The notes below the pieces were generated by a model. It saw nothing but the letters and a program-made list of their open reading frames with translations. It was not told the origin of the DNA and did no database searches. Positions 1-8,806 of a stretch of DNA of 64,000 bases are shown here, piece by piece. Made by a program: the position numbers and the translations under genes. The stretch is from Leptolinea sp. UBA4782. GTDB lineage: Bacteria > Chloroflexota > Anaerolineae > Anaerolineales > Anaerolineaceae. Numbering within the stretch: position 1 is the stretch's first letter; each line of letters starts with the position of its first letter. The stretch is taken from contig DHHC01000040.1 of NCBI GenBank assembly GCA_002403095.1, positions 1-64,000 on the forward strand. The letters run 5' to 3'.

Positions 1-41
1 AAGTTCTTTCTAGACAGCCCCTTGAAAAATGCTGGACTGGA

Positions 42-3000
42 CTACCATCCGGAACAGTATGCTCCGGATTGAATGATGGTCGGGCTACTGTATGCCGGAT
101 CAATGTAAATATCTTGCCCCGGGGCTGCAATTGAATTCCCGCCAATATAGGAGTTGAGCAGTACCAGCTTGCCAGTTCCGCCAACCGCCCGGTATTCTAC
201 CCAGATGCCATGCAATCCGTTGGATGTGACCCCGACACAACTGAAGCTGATCACCGAGGCAGGCGCAGTGACCACCAGGTTCATGCCGCTACGCACTGCT
301 GCTGGATCCAGGATTCCGTTGGCATTGGCGGTTGCTTTGGAAATGGTGATGTTCTGCCTGGCAAGGATGTGCAGTCCATAATCCCGGTTGTTATCAAACC
401 GATTGGAACCGAGCGAGGAAAGCACCCTGATGCTGACCGCAAACGTACTTGAGGTGTTCTGGAGATATGCACCATCAATCCTAAGATTACTTGGCGGGGC
501 AGGATCGGCTGTGCGGTTGCCGACCGCCTGGATATTGTTGACCGTGATGTTGCCGTTCGAATATACCCGCAGCCCGGTTGATAAGTTTTCATTGAACTGG
601 CTGCGGCTGATTACCACCCCGGCAGTGCCGGTCGTGCTGGAAGTGTTGCTGATATATACAGATGCAGCTCCAAGGAAGGTGAATGGCATGCCAACTGCCT
701 CCTGGTTGATACCTGCACCATTATGGTTAGCAATGATACCGTATCCGGTCACCTGGCCTTTTGAGACGATATACACGCCTGCAAACTGATTATTGTTGGC
801 TACAATGGTGTTCACTGAAGTAGTATTCGTGTTGGCGGTGTTGTTGTAATAGATGCCATTAACTCCATTACCGCTGGCAGCGATATTGTTCAGTACCAAC
901 CTGCCGGTTGTCCTGATAAACAACCCATCCGCCAGGGCATTATTGTTGAATTGGTTTGCCAGCAGGCTGGTTCCGCTAATGGAGATGCCTGCAGATACCT
1001 CCGGCGGGCTGCCGAAATTGGAAATGTATGCGCCATAGGGATCAGCTGCTGCAGAAGTGACATTATTGGATGCTGTTACATTCACCAGCCGGATGGCTCC
1101 GTTTGAAATGATGCGCAATCCGACCCCGTAGTTATTGTCGAACCGGCTGTTCAGGACAGACACATTCTTGTAGCCAGTAAAATCGGCAACATTGGCCAGG
1201 TATGCCCCGCTTCCGCTGTAGCTGGGATATGGATCGGTGACATACAGTATTCCTGTTTGCATACTGGAATTGCTTGCAATCACATTGGAAAGGGTGATAT
1301 TTCCCAATGTCTGCACCCATAATCCTGTCAGGCGGTTTGATTCGAACTGTGAATTAAAGATGGACACATTATTGATGGTTGAGTCATTATTGAGCAGGTA
1401 GGCTCCATGCTGCCCATTGTCAGAAGCAGATGCTCCCCGAATAACCAGGGGTCCATAGGTCCGGATGTTGATTCCAACCCCCTGCGGGGCGGTGGTCAGG
1501 GTATCGATCAGGCTGATATTTGTGTTCCGGTTGAACTCATTGTTGTAGTACGAATTCTTGATGGTCACACCGGAAGTACAGTCAATACAGCTGTTTTGAA
1601 TGAATATCCCGCTGAATTGCCCGGCAAGGTCAGGGTCGGCATTCGGGATGGCATGGGCGTTATCATTTGCCAGAATTGAATTCAACGTAATCGAGCCGGA
1701 TGCAATTACCACCAGTCCTGTACCAGTATTTCCATTGAATTTACTTTTAACAACTGAGACGCTTCTTGCCCCGCCTCCTAAATAAGCGCCGTTGCTGTTG
1801 TCAGTGCCGCCATTGCTGGATGCGCTGACGCTCAACAGGCTGATGGCTCCTTCTGTCTGGATGATCAAGCCGGTATCACCGTTGTTGTCAAACACCGAAT
1901 CGGTCACCCTGACATTCCCGACGCCCTGGATCTGGTTGGGCAGGTTTGCGCCGATAGCGCCATTATTGGAGGCAGATACCTTAGAAAGGATAACACTTCC
2001 TGCCGTGGTAATTTCCAACCCTGTCCCGGCGTTGTTCAAGATCAGGTTCTCACCCAGTGTGCTGAGAAGGCTGACGCCAACGCTGCTGCCGACCACATTT
2101 TGCAGCCCCACCGCCCTTGGACCCTGGTTGCCGATTGCATTGATATTGTTGACGGTAATATTTCCGAAAGTAGTTGCGATGATGCCCGCATTGGCATTAT
2201 TGTTGAAGGTGGATTGGATGATACTGATCCCTTTTGAAATGTCAAGTGAACCCAGGTTGTTGATGTCTGCACCCCAGTGGTTGTTGCTGGCTGTCAGGCT
2301 GCGAAGATATACAGCCCCGTTGGTATCGACATTCAAGCCGATGGTGAAATTCCCCGAGTTGTAACTGATATTTGCACCGACAATTCTCACGCCAGCTGTT
2401 CCGGATGTGTTATCGATCAAAATACCGCCATGCAGGTAACGCTCGTCGGGTTCAGTATCCGGCACTCCTGCCAGCATGTTCATACTCGCGGTGACATTAT
2501 TAAGGGTTACTGATCCATGGGTGACAATTTTCAATCCGGTATCCCCATTCAGGTTGAACATGTTTTCCCCAAAGGTACTGATGAGCTGCACATTCCTCAC
2601 CAGGGTTCCGTCATTGTTAATGTCTGCACCCATCAAAGTGTTGGCACTGGCGCCGACCTGGTTGAGAATCACCCCACCTTTCGTGCGGATAACCAGGCCG
2701 TTCCCCTGGTTATTATTAAACTGTCCTTTCAGAATTGTCACACTTCCCAAACCGCTGGTATTATCGAGGTTTATGCCTGTTCCAGCCTGGTTGCCGGATG
2801 CGCTGACACCCTCCAGGCGGATAATTCCAGAGGTCATCACATCAGCGCCTGCTCCAGCAGTGCTCCCATCAAAACGGCTGTTATAGATAATGATGCCAGC
2901 AGTCCCAGTCTTATTATCCAGGATCGCACCTCCGGATTCATTTCCGGTAGCGGTCAGGCCATTAATCACTATTAAATTCTTTGAATTTGCCAGGATTCCA

Positions 3001-4055
3001 TGCCCTGCTGTATTTCCAGAGGCTGAATTACTGCCCAGGGTGTTTAATATCCGGACCGTTCCTGTTCCGCTCAAGTTGTTCAGGTTCAGGCCGTCACCAT
3101 TCAGGTTATCGTCTGCAGACACTTTATTAAGCAGGATATTGCCGGGTGTGATGATCACCAACCCGCTTGCATCATTCCGGGAAAATGAACTGTCCAGAAC
3201 CTGCACGCTGCCGGTAGCCTGGATGTCCGCTCCGTCCTCATCGTTTTCTGTAACGGTAACCTTTTCGAGTTTGACGCTGCCGGTATGGTTTTCCACCTTG
3301 ATACCGTCTGCAGTACTGCCGGTTACGTCAACATCATTTAAGGTCAGGCTTCCGATGTTATCCGTAATAAGGAGTCCACCAATCAGGCTGAAGCCGCTCA
3401 GGGTCAGGCTTTTCATGTTGCTAATGGTGAAATTACCGGTGATGATCGTATCTTCCATTACATCATTTCCGGACCCTGAACCTGCGATGATCAACAGTCC
3501 TGGAGCGCCTTTCAACCAGCTGCTGCCATTGAGGGTGATACCAGGAACCTCCGAAGATGTATCAAAATTTCCTGCTTCAATAAAGACCTTGTTGTTGTCA
3601 GGCACCCAGCTTTTAGCAGCCAGGTAATCCAGGGCTGCTTGAATCGGATTATCACATGCCAAAACTACATCTTCTGAAGGATCGCAATCAGAAGCTGTAA
3701 ATTCATACTTGACCCCATACTTGAAAAAATACGGATCTGGGTCTATTAACGCCTCTAATGCTGCAGTGGAAGCCAGCGGGACCGGGCTGCCGTGTGTGTC
3801 AAGCACGACCAGGTCAGCTGGCTCCGTTGCGGTTGTTATGGTCAGGTCAGGATTCTCACCTTCAATTGGGTCTGTATCACCTGTTTCCGGGGCAAGATCC
3901 TGGGTTTCCTGGGAATCAGGTTCCGGCTGAGTGACAACAGGCGGTTCTTCAGGTATTTCGCCCTCAGCACGGACAACTTCAAAATTCAGCAAGGAGAAAA
4001 TGAGGGTCATGGCCAACACCATCAACATCAAACGGTTTTTATGTCTCGTGTACAT
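42..4055 (-). CDS. Secreted giant right-handed parallel beta-helix protein
   Basis: A 1337-residue secreted protein of unknown function. Residues 1-30 form a signal peptide (Arg/Lys-rich start, hydrophobic core, probable cleavage after Val-Arg-Ala). An acidic Pro/Glu/Thr-rich stretch follows to about residue 75. Nearly all the rest is degenerate repeats of roughly 60-70 residues, rich in Asn, Ser, Gly and Thr, with recurring phrases such as SxFNNN, TGLxI, GxITLNN and ASxN. This is typical of right-handed parallel beta-helix (pectate-lyase-like) folds. There is no LPXTG motif, C-terminal membrane segment or lipobox, so it is probably released or held non-covalently at the surface. The ATG at 4055 has an AGGAG site just upstream. 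It follows a shorter protein of the same type by 53 bases, probably in one transcript. Enzymatic, adhesive and structural roles cannot be told apart from the sequence. Confidence 0.85.
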   Translation of the reverse strand: MYTRHKNRLMLMVLAMTLIFSLLNFEVVRAEGEIPEEPPVVTQPEPDSQETQDLAPETGDTDPIEGENPDLTITTATEPADLVVLDTHGSPVPLASTAALEALIDPDPYFFKYGVKYEFTASDCDPSEDVVLACDNPIQAALDYLAAKSWVPDNNKVFIEAGNFDTSSEVPGITLNGSSWLKGAPGLLIIAGSGSGNDVMEDTIITGNFTISNMKSLTLSGFSLIGGLLITDNIGSLTLNDVDVTGSTADGIKVENHTGSVKLEKVTVTENDEDGADIQATGSVQVLDSSFSRNDASGLVIITPGNILLNKVSADDNLNGDGLNLNNLSGTGTVRILNTLGSNSASGNTAGHGILANSKNLIVINGLTATGNESGGAILDNKTGTAGIIIYNSRFDGSTAGAGADVMTSGIIRLEGVSASGNQAGTGINLDNTSGLGSVTILKGQFNNNQGNGLVIRTKGGVILNQVGASANTLMGADINNDGTLVRNVQLISTFGENMFNLNGDTGLKIVTHGSVTLNNVTASMNMLAGVPDTEPDERYLHGGILIDNTSGTAGVRIVGANISYNSGNFTIGLNVDTNGAVYLRSLTASNNHWGADINNLGSLDISKGISIIQSTFNNNANAGIIATTFGNITVNNINAIGNQGPRAVGLQNVVGSSVGVSLLSTLGENLILNNAGTGLEITTAGSVILSKVSASNNGAIGANLPNQIQGVGNVRVTDSVFDNNGDTGLIIQTEGAISLLSVSASSNGGTDNSNGAYLGGGARSVSVVKSKFNGNTGTGLVVIASGSITLNSILANDNAHAIPNADPDLAGQFSGIFIQNSCIDCTSGVTIKNSYYNNEFNRNTNISLIDTLTTAPQGVGINIRTYGPLVIRGASASDNGQHGAYLLNNDSTINNVSIFNSQFESNRLTGLWVQTLGNITLSNVIASNSSMQTGILYVTDPYPSYSGSGAYLANVADFTGYKNVSVLNSRFDNNYGVGLRIISNGAIRLVNVTASNNVTSAAADPYGAYISNFGSPPEVSAGISISGTSLLANQFNNNALADGLFIRTTGRLVLNNIAASGNGVNGIYYNNTANTNTTSVNTIVANNNQFAGVYIVSKGQVTGYGIIANHNGAGINQEAVGMPFTFLGAASVYISNTSSTTGTAGVVISRSQFNENLSTGLRVYSNGNITVNNIQAVGNRTADPAPPSNLRIDGAYLQNTSSTFAVSIRVLSSLGSNRFDNNRDYGLHILARQNITISKATANANGILDPAAVRSGMNLVVTAPASVISFSCVGVTSNGLHGIWVEYRAVGGTGKLVLLNSYIGGNSIAAPGQDIYIDPAYSSPTIIQSGAYCSGW

Positions 4056-4108
4056 GAGGAGCTCCTAAAGTGTGTTCCTGTTTATTATAAAATTGAAAAA
4101 TCAGCAAC

Positions 4109-5731
4109 CTACGGAAGGTTACTTATCAGGACAAAGATACCCGGCTGGGTGCTGTTCGTGCATACCTTTCCACCTGCTGACTGACTCTCAAGCGCTGCCC
4201 AGGTTTCCTGTCCATCTGCCATGAAGGCGATGATTGGGTCTGAGCTGGCGCTGGTGAAGCAAACCGAAAAAGCAAGCGAGGGCTGCAGTGCAGCATCCCC
4301 TGTGCTGGAGATGGTTACTTTAATCCCGGGAGACAACCAATCTGTTTCCAGTGTGGGAACCACACGCGGGTCATCTTTTAAAAGAGTGGAAACGGTTATT
4401 TCAGCCAGGGGGTTGGAAGTATACGGGAAAAGTAGTCGGGCAAGCCTTACCGGCGGTGTTGCCTGGTCGTCCAGGACCAGTACCTGTGTGGGTAGGTCTG
4501 TCAAAAAGGTTCCATAGTCTTTTTGCGAATCCAGGATAATTGTCCGCATTTGCAGTACAGCAGTCAAAGGGGTGCCTGCCTGGCTTCCAGCATCCTCGCA
4601 GGTTTCGATCCTTCCTGATCTTTCTGAACCAAATAACCAGTAGCTTCCGATCCGGTTGTAGCAGGAAGTGACCCGTTCAGTTGAAAAAGTGTAATATTCC
4701 GGCCAAAAAGCCCTGAGACCGAACATACCATTGCTGTTGAAGCTGCTGTTCATGATGAGGATATCACCCTGGCTGGCAAACAAGATGATGCCATCACCGG
4801 TGTTTTTGGCTGCCGTGACATTGTTGATCGTTATCGGTCCGGATGCAAGGATACCTGCGCCGGCGACGCCTGTACCTTTATTGTATGAGAAGTTACTGCT
4901 ACTGATATAAACCGACGCTGCGTTTAAAATCTCAAGCCCGATCTGGCTGTTGCTGTTCATGGTACTTGAGTCGATGGAGACGTATTCACGGGCAAGCAGG
5001 CTGGCGCCTGTGATGTTGTTGTCGAAGGTGCTGTTTCTAATGGAAATTGATCCAGATGTGGTCCGGATGCGCAGCCCGTAGCCGGTATTATTTGACAGGT
5101 TTACTGTATCCAGGCTCACATCGCCAGAATGGTCGATGATCTCGACGCCATTGCCTGTACTGTTTGAAACATGTACATTATTAATTGCCAGGCTGCCGCT
5201 GGAATTGGAAATGAGCACTCCACCCAGGATATTCAGGCTGCTCAAAGAAAATCCGATCTGGGTTTGGATGGACAGGCTGCCGCTTAACTGCACTGGAGAA
5301 AACGGGTTGTCCCCTGCAAGCCCGCTCAATTGAGCGATATTGTTAATGGTGACATTTTCATTGAAATTACCCGGCTCAATCCAGATGATGCCGCTTCCCT
5401 GTCGGGCTGTGAAGTCATCAATTGCTGCCTGGATGCTCAAATACTGGCAATCCCCATCAACAACCCCATCCACGGTATCGTCAAGGCAGGTAAACCAGGG
5501 ATCGAGTATAGCCAGGCGGTTCACTTCCAAAGATGAGGATAACGGGATATTTGCAGCAGTATTCACCTCTGCCGAAAAAGTGGTACCTTGCCCTTCCAGT
5601 CCAGCCATTTGTTCTACTTCTGGTTGAGCTGGAGGAATCACCTCAGGAACCTCTCCTTCTGCAGATACTGGCAGGGCAGGAAGGAGTATGAATATCAAGC
5701 AAACGCACAGTTGTCGAATAATCCTATTCAT
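4109..5731 (-). CDS. Secreted beta-helix repeat protein, shorter paralogue
   Basis: About 540 residues. I place the start at 5731 rather than at the upstream in-frame ATG at 5872, because residues 1-24 from 5731 form a clean signal peptide ending Val-Ser-Ala and a good minus-strand promoter (5814-5842) lies between the two candidates. The mature protein starts Glu-Gly-Glu-Val-Pro-Glu, almost the same as its downstream neighbour, which supports common descent. The middle holds beta-helix repeats with the same SxFNxN and LxIxNNVxxxN phrases. The last 170 residues or so are not repetitive. They contain a few cysteines and read as a globular beta domain of unknown type. Probably first gene of a two-gene operon; function unknown. 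Confidence 0.82.
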   Translation of the reverse strand: MNRIIRQLCVCLIFILLPALPVSAEGEVPEVIPPAQPEVEQMAGLEGQGTTFSAEVNTAANIPLSSSLEVNRLAILDPWFTCLDDTVDGVVDGDCQYLSIQAAIDDFTARQGSGIIWIEPGNFNENVTINNIAQLSGLAGDNPFSPVQLSGSLSIQTQIGFSLSSLNILGGVLISNSSGSLAINNVHVSNSTGNGVEIIDHSGDVSLDTVNLSNNTGYGLRIRTTSGSISIRNSTFDNNITGASLLAREYVSIDSSTMNSNSQIGLEILNAASVYISSSNFSYNKGTGVAGAGILASGPITINNVTAAKNTGDGIILFASQGDILIMNSSFNSNGMFGLRAFWPEYYTFSTERVTSCYNRIGSYWLFGSERSGRIETCEDAGSQAGTPLTAVLQMRTIILDSQKDYGTFLTDLPTQVLVLDDQATPPVRLARLLFPYTSNPLAEITVSTLLKDDPRVVPTLETDWLSPGIKVTISSTGDAALQPSLAFSVCFTSASSDPIIAFMADGQETWAALESQSAGGKVCTNSTQPGIFVLISNLP

Positions 5732-5813
5732 CAGATGGTCTTTTCGAGGAACTGCTTGTGCAGGGAAAAGGATATTGTTAAAGAGACTTGCACACAATCT
5801 TGACCCTGATGAA

Positions 5814-5842
5814 ATTGTACCTAATTTAAAGATCAGTTGCAA
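5814..5842 (-). promoter_or_regulatory. Promoter of the beta-helix operon
   Basis: On the minus strand there is a TTGCAA -35 (5837-5842), a 17-base spacer and a TACAAT -10 (5814-5819). Predicted transcription start is near 5807, giving a leader of about 75 bases before the ATG at 5731. This supports the downstream start for that gene. Confidence 0.6.
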
Positions 5843-5893
5843 CCGGGTAGTTTCGTGAGTGACAGAGATCAATTACCTTTGGGTTGGCAGGTC

Positions 5894-5922
5894 TTTACCC
5901 AAATCGAATCATCACGTACAAT
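5894..5922 (+). promoter_or_regulatory. Promoter of the RidA gene
   Basis: TTTACC (5894-5899), a 17-base spacer and TACAAT (5917-5922), with a start expected near 5929. The ribosome site AGGAGAAG and the ATG at 5954 follow. Confidence 0.5.
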
Positions 5923-5953
5923 CAAGGCATTACAAATATAGGAGAAGTAGATC

Positions 5954-6355
5954 ATGGCATGTTCACACCAGAAGCACATCATCACAGCACAGGCTGCCCC
6001 AAAACCCATAGGTCCCTATTCTGTAGCGGTTAAAGCTGGCCCCTTCCTGTTCTGTTCAGGGCAGCTTGGCCTGGTACCTGAAACCGGTAATATCATTGAG
6101 GGTGGGATTGAAGAAGAAACCCGTCAGGCATGTGAAAATATCAAGCGCGTCCTTGAAGCTGCTGGTTCCAGCCTTGAAAATGTGGTCAAAACTACGGTGT
6201 TCCTGCGAGATATGAACGAATTTGCCAAGATGAATGCAGTATATGGCGAATTCTTTGGCGTGCAAAGCCCAGCCCGCTCGGCTGTCCAGGCTGCTGCTCT
6301 GCCGAAATTTGCTGCTGTTGAAATTGAGGTGATTGCCCTGGCAGCAGGAGAATAA
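5954..6355 (+). CDS. ridA: RidA family reactive enamine/imine deaminase
   Basis: 133 residues, the full length for the YjgF/YER057c/UK114 family. RidA hydrolyses the enamine and imine intermediates (for example 2-aminoacrylate) released by PLP-dependent dehydratases, protecting other PLP enzymes from damage in the cytosol. Visible family features are the IGPYSVAV segment near residue 19, the SGQLGL strand, the SPARSAVQ segment with the substrate-carboxylate-binding arginine (Arg108), and the C-terminal VEIEVIAL strand with Glu123. The gene has its own promoter and a good AGGAGAAG site. The glycosyltransferase gene after it starts close to or overlapping its end, but a functional link between the two is not evident. 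Confidence 0.93.
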   Translation: MACSHQKHIITAQAAPKPIGPYSVAVKAGPFLFCSGQLGLVPETGNIIEGGIEEETRQACENIKRVLEAAGSSLENVVKTTVFLRDMNEFAKMNAVYGEFFGVQSPARSAVQAAALPKFAAVEIEVIALAAGE

Positions 6356-6389
6356 CAACCTGCCTTCACAATCTGGTAATCCACTCGAA

Positions 6390-7412
6390 ATGTTCCCATC
6401 TGAAGACCTGGTAACTGGGTCTGGCAGCATTCTACCTTTTGTTTCGGTTATCGTCCCTTGTTACAATGAGGAAAAAACAATAACTGGATTGCTGGAATCC
6501 ATAGCTTGCCAGACCTACCCGCTCGAAAGAATGGAGGTGATCATTTCAGATGGGATGTCAGAAGATAACACCCGCCAGAAGATATTTGATTACCAGCAGG
6601 CCGAACCCCGTTTGCATATAAAAGTAATTGATAACCCGTTGAGGGCGATCCCGAACGCGTTGAACCTTGCCATTAAGAATGCAAGCGGTGAAATTATCCT
6701 GCGGCTGGATGCGCACTGCATCCCAGCCCGGGATTACATTGAACGCTCAGTAAGGGGGCTGGAAGATGGCTCCGGCAAGAATGTTGGCGGTTTGTGGAAG
6801 ATAAAACCAGGTGCAGATAGCTGGATTGCCAGGTCGATTGCTGACTCAGCATCAAATCCGCTAGGGGTAGGAGATGCCCGCTACCGTTTCAGTGAAAACG
6901 CTGGCGAGGTAGATACGGTACCATTTGGCGCATTTTGGAAGGACTATCTCGAAGAACTGGGCGGATATAACGAAGAACTGCTGACAAATGAAGATTATGA
7001 GTTGAACACGAGGATCCGTCAGCGGGGAGATAAAGTCTGGTTCGACCCGAAAATTCAATCTGAATACTTTGCACGGCCAACTCTGGGTGCATTAGCAAAG
7101 CAGTACTGGCGTTATGGTTACTGGAAGTATAAGATGCTCAAGAAATTCCCAGGTTCAGTGCGCCTGCGGCAGGCAATCCCGCCCTTATTTGTCCTGGGGT
7201 GGGTAGTTCTCCTCATTGCTGCGTTATTCAGTGTTTTCTTCAGGATGATGCTGGCAATAATGGTATCATTATATATTCTGATACTGGTGCTGGCTTCCCT
7301 GCCGTCTGCCATCAAAGCGAGGGATGTATCTTTACTCGCTGGAGTTCCGCTGGCAATCGCCACTATGCATTTCTGCTGGGGAGCCGGGTTTTTACGGAGC
7401 ATGATTAAGTGA
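6390..7412 (+). CDS. Family 2 glycosyltransferase, ExoA-like, membrane anchored
   Basis: An inverting GT-A glycosyltransferase that probably adds a sugar from a nucleotide-sugar donor to a lipid-linked surface glycan at the inner face of the membrane. The N-terminal strand reads VSVIVPCYNEEKTI, followed by the SDGMSEDNT loop, the metal-binding LRLDAHC (DxD-like) segment and the acceptor-site NEDYELNTRIRQRGD segment. The last 80 residues hold two or three membrane helices, as in succinoglycan ExoA-type enzymes. The start is uncertain. The ATG at 6390 has no clear ribosome site. A TTG at 6333 would overlap ridA by 23 bases and has GAGGTG placed too close to it. The 3' end overlaps the next gene by four bases, so the two are translationally coupled. 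Confidence 0.88.
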   Translation: MFPSEDLVTGSGSILPFVSVIVPCYNEEKTITGLLESIACQTYPLERMEVIISDGMSEDNTRQKIFDYQQAEPRLHIKVIDNPLRAIPNALNLAIKNASGEIILRLDAHCIPARDYIERSVRGLEDGSGKNVGGLWKIKPGADSWIARSIADSASNPLGVGDARYRFSENAGEVDTVPFGAFWKDYLEELGGYNEELLTNEDYELNTRIRQRGDKVWFDPKIQSEYFARPTLGALAKQYWRYGYWKYKMLKKFPGSVRLRQAIPPLFVLGWVVLLIAALFSVFFRMMLAIMVSLYILILVLASLPSAIKARDVSLLAGVPLAIATMHFCWGAGFLRSMIK

Positions 7413-8806
7413 ATCAACATCCAGGGCTGTGGCGCCTGAACAGAAGTGAGCAAAGGTCCATCCTGATCGTAGGCGACCTGTTCTTTGCATACCTGGCTAT
7501 GGTGGTTTCTCTGATCCTGTGGGCAAGCCGGGACTGGCTGAACATCTCTTTTGAATTCTTCCGAACAAGGGTACCGGGTTGGTTTTTACTGCTCCCGCTG
7601 TTATGGGTTTTGTTGATGGTGGAATTGTATGACCTGAGGAGAGCCAGCCACCGCCGAGAAATTTTCAAAGGTGTTGCAGTGGCTGCCGGTGTGAGTGTTA
7701 TTCTCTATCTCCTGGTATTCTTCCTTTCTGAACCGAACTCCTTGCCCCGCCTGGTAATTGCATATTTTATAGTTTTTTGCGCTTTGTTGACTTTGCTGTG
7801 GCGGCTGGCATTCGCCAGGCTCTTCAGCACCCCGATCTTCATGCGCCGCATGCTGATTGTTGGTGCAGGCCGGGCCGGATCAACCTTGGCTGAAGTTTAC
7901 GCCAGGGCGAATCCGAAACCTTTTCTGGTAGTCGGACTGGTGGATGATGACCCGCTCAAGCAGGGGACACATGTCGCCGGTATACCGGTTCTCTCGAGCA
8001 TTGATTCTTTGCTGGAAGTGATTGATACCCAGAGAGTGACTGACCTTGTTTTTGCCATTTCCGGCGATATGCGCCCGGAGATCGTAGAAACGGTTCTCAA
8101 GGCAGAAGAGGCTGGAATTGAAGTCCATACGATGCCGGCTGTCTATGAAGAGATGCAGGGGCGCATCCCGGTACAGCTGCTGAACTCCGATTGGCTGCTG
8201 CGCTCTTTCCTGGATGAAGCCCACATGGGAGATTTTTACGAATTTGCCAAGCGCCTGATCGATATCCTGGGCGCTTTAGCTGGCCTGGCATTTTTTATCC
8301 TTACCTACCCGATCATTTCGCTCGCGATCCTGGTTGATTCCGGATCTCCTATCATGTACCGGCAAGTGCGCTCAGGCCGGAATGGCAGGACTTATACCAT
8401 CATTAAATACCGGACCATGATACAGGATGCAGAAAAAGACGGTCAGCCGCGCCTGACCGCAGAAAACGATGAGCGCATCACCCGGCTGGGGAATTTCCTG
8501 CGAAAAACCCACCTGGATGAGTTTCCCCAGTTTATCAATGTTATCCGGGGTGATATGAGCCTGGTAGGCCCGCGTGCTGAACGGCCTGAAATCATCAATG
8601 ATCTGCAGCGAAAGATTCCATTTTACCGGGCCCGCCTGCTTGTGCGGCCTGGGCTTACCGGTTGGGCCCAGATCAACCAGCGCTATGCTGCCAGCCTTGA
8701 AGATATGATCGTCAAGCTGGAGTATGATCTTTACTACATTAAACACCGCAACCTGATCATGGACATTTCCATCATCCTGCGCACCTTTGGTTTACGAGGA
8801 CAATAG
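7409..8806 (+). CDS. Polyprenyl glycosylphosphotransferase (surface glycan initiation)
   Basis: 465 residues. It transfers a sugar-1-phosphate from a UDP-sugar to undecaprenyl phosphate, the first step of building a lipid-linked surface polysaccharide. Layout: four or five N-terminal membrane helices (about residues 15-130), a Rossmann-like CoA-binding domain starting MLIVGAGRAGSTLAE (about 147-265), one further membrane segment, and the bacterial sugar transferase domain (about 275-465). That last domain has the signature segments KYRTM, RLGNFLRKTHLDEFPQ, GDMSLVGPRAERPE and RPGLTGWAQ. The Asp-Glu pair in HLDEFPQ is the expected catalytic site. The start is a GTG overlapping the preceding stop by four bases. 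The sugar transferred (Glc, Gal, GlcNAc or other) cannot be read from the sequence. Confidence 0.92.
   Translation: MNQHPGLWRLNRSEQRSILIVGDLFFAYLAMVVSLILWASRDWLNISFEFFRTRVPGWFLLLPLLWVLLMVELYDLRRASHRREIFKGVAVAAGVSVILYLLVFFLSEPNSLPRLVIAYFIVFCALLTLLWRLAFARLFSTPIFMRRMLIVGAGRAGSTLAEVYARANPKPFLVVGLVDDDPLKQGTHVAGIPVLSSIDSLLEVIDTQRVTDLVFAISGDMRPEIVETVLKAEEAGIEVHTMPAVYEEMQGRIPVQLLNSDWLLRSFLDEAHMGDFYEFAKRLIDILGALAGLAFFILTYPIISLAILVDSGSPIMYRQVRSGRNGRTYTIIKYRTMIQDAEKDGQPRLTAENDERITRLGNFLRKTHLDEFPQFINVIRGDMSLVGPRAERPEIINDLQRKIPFYRARLLVRPGLTGWAQINQRYAASLEDMIVKLEYDLYYIKHRNLIMDISIILRTFGLRGQ

Noticed and set aside
388..3627. Several long plus-strand ORFs inside the beta-helix gene
   Set aside because: Shadows of a repetitive coding sequence; no ribosome sites, and composition follows the minus-strand gene.
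5732..5872. Longer N terminus of the short beta-helix protein
   Set aside because: The promoter predicted at 5814-5842 lies inside it and a clean signal peptide starts at 5731.
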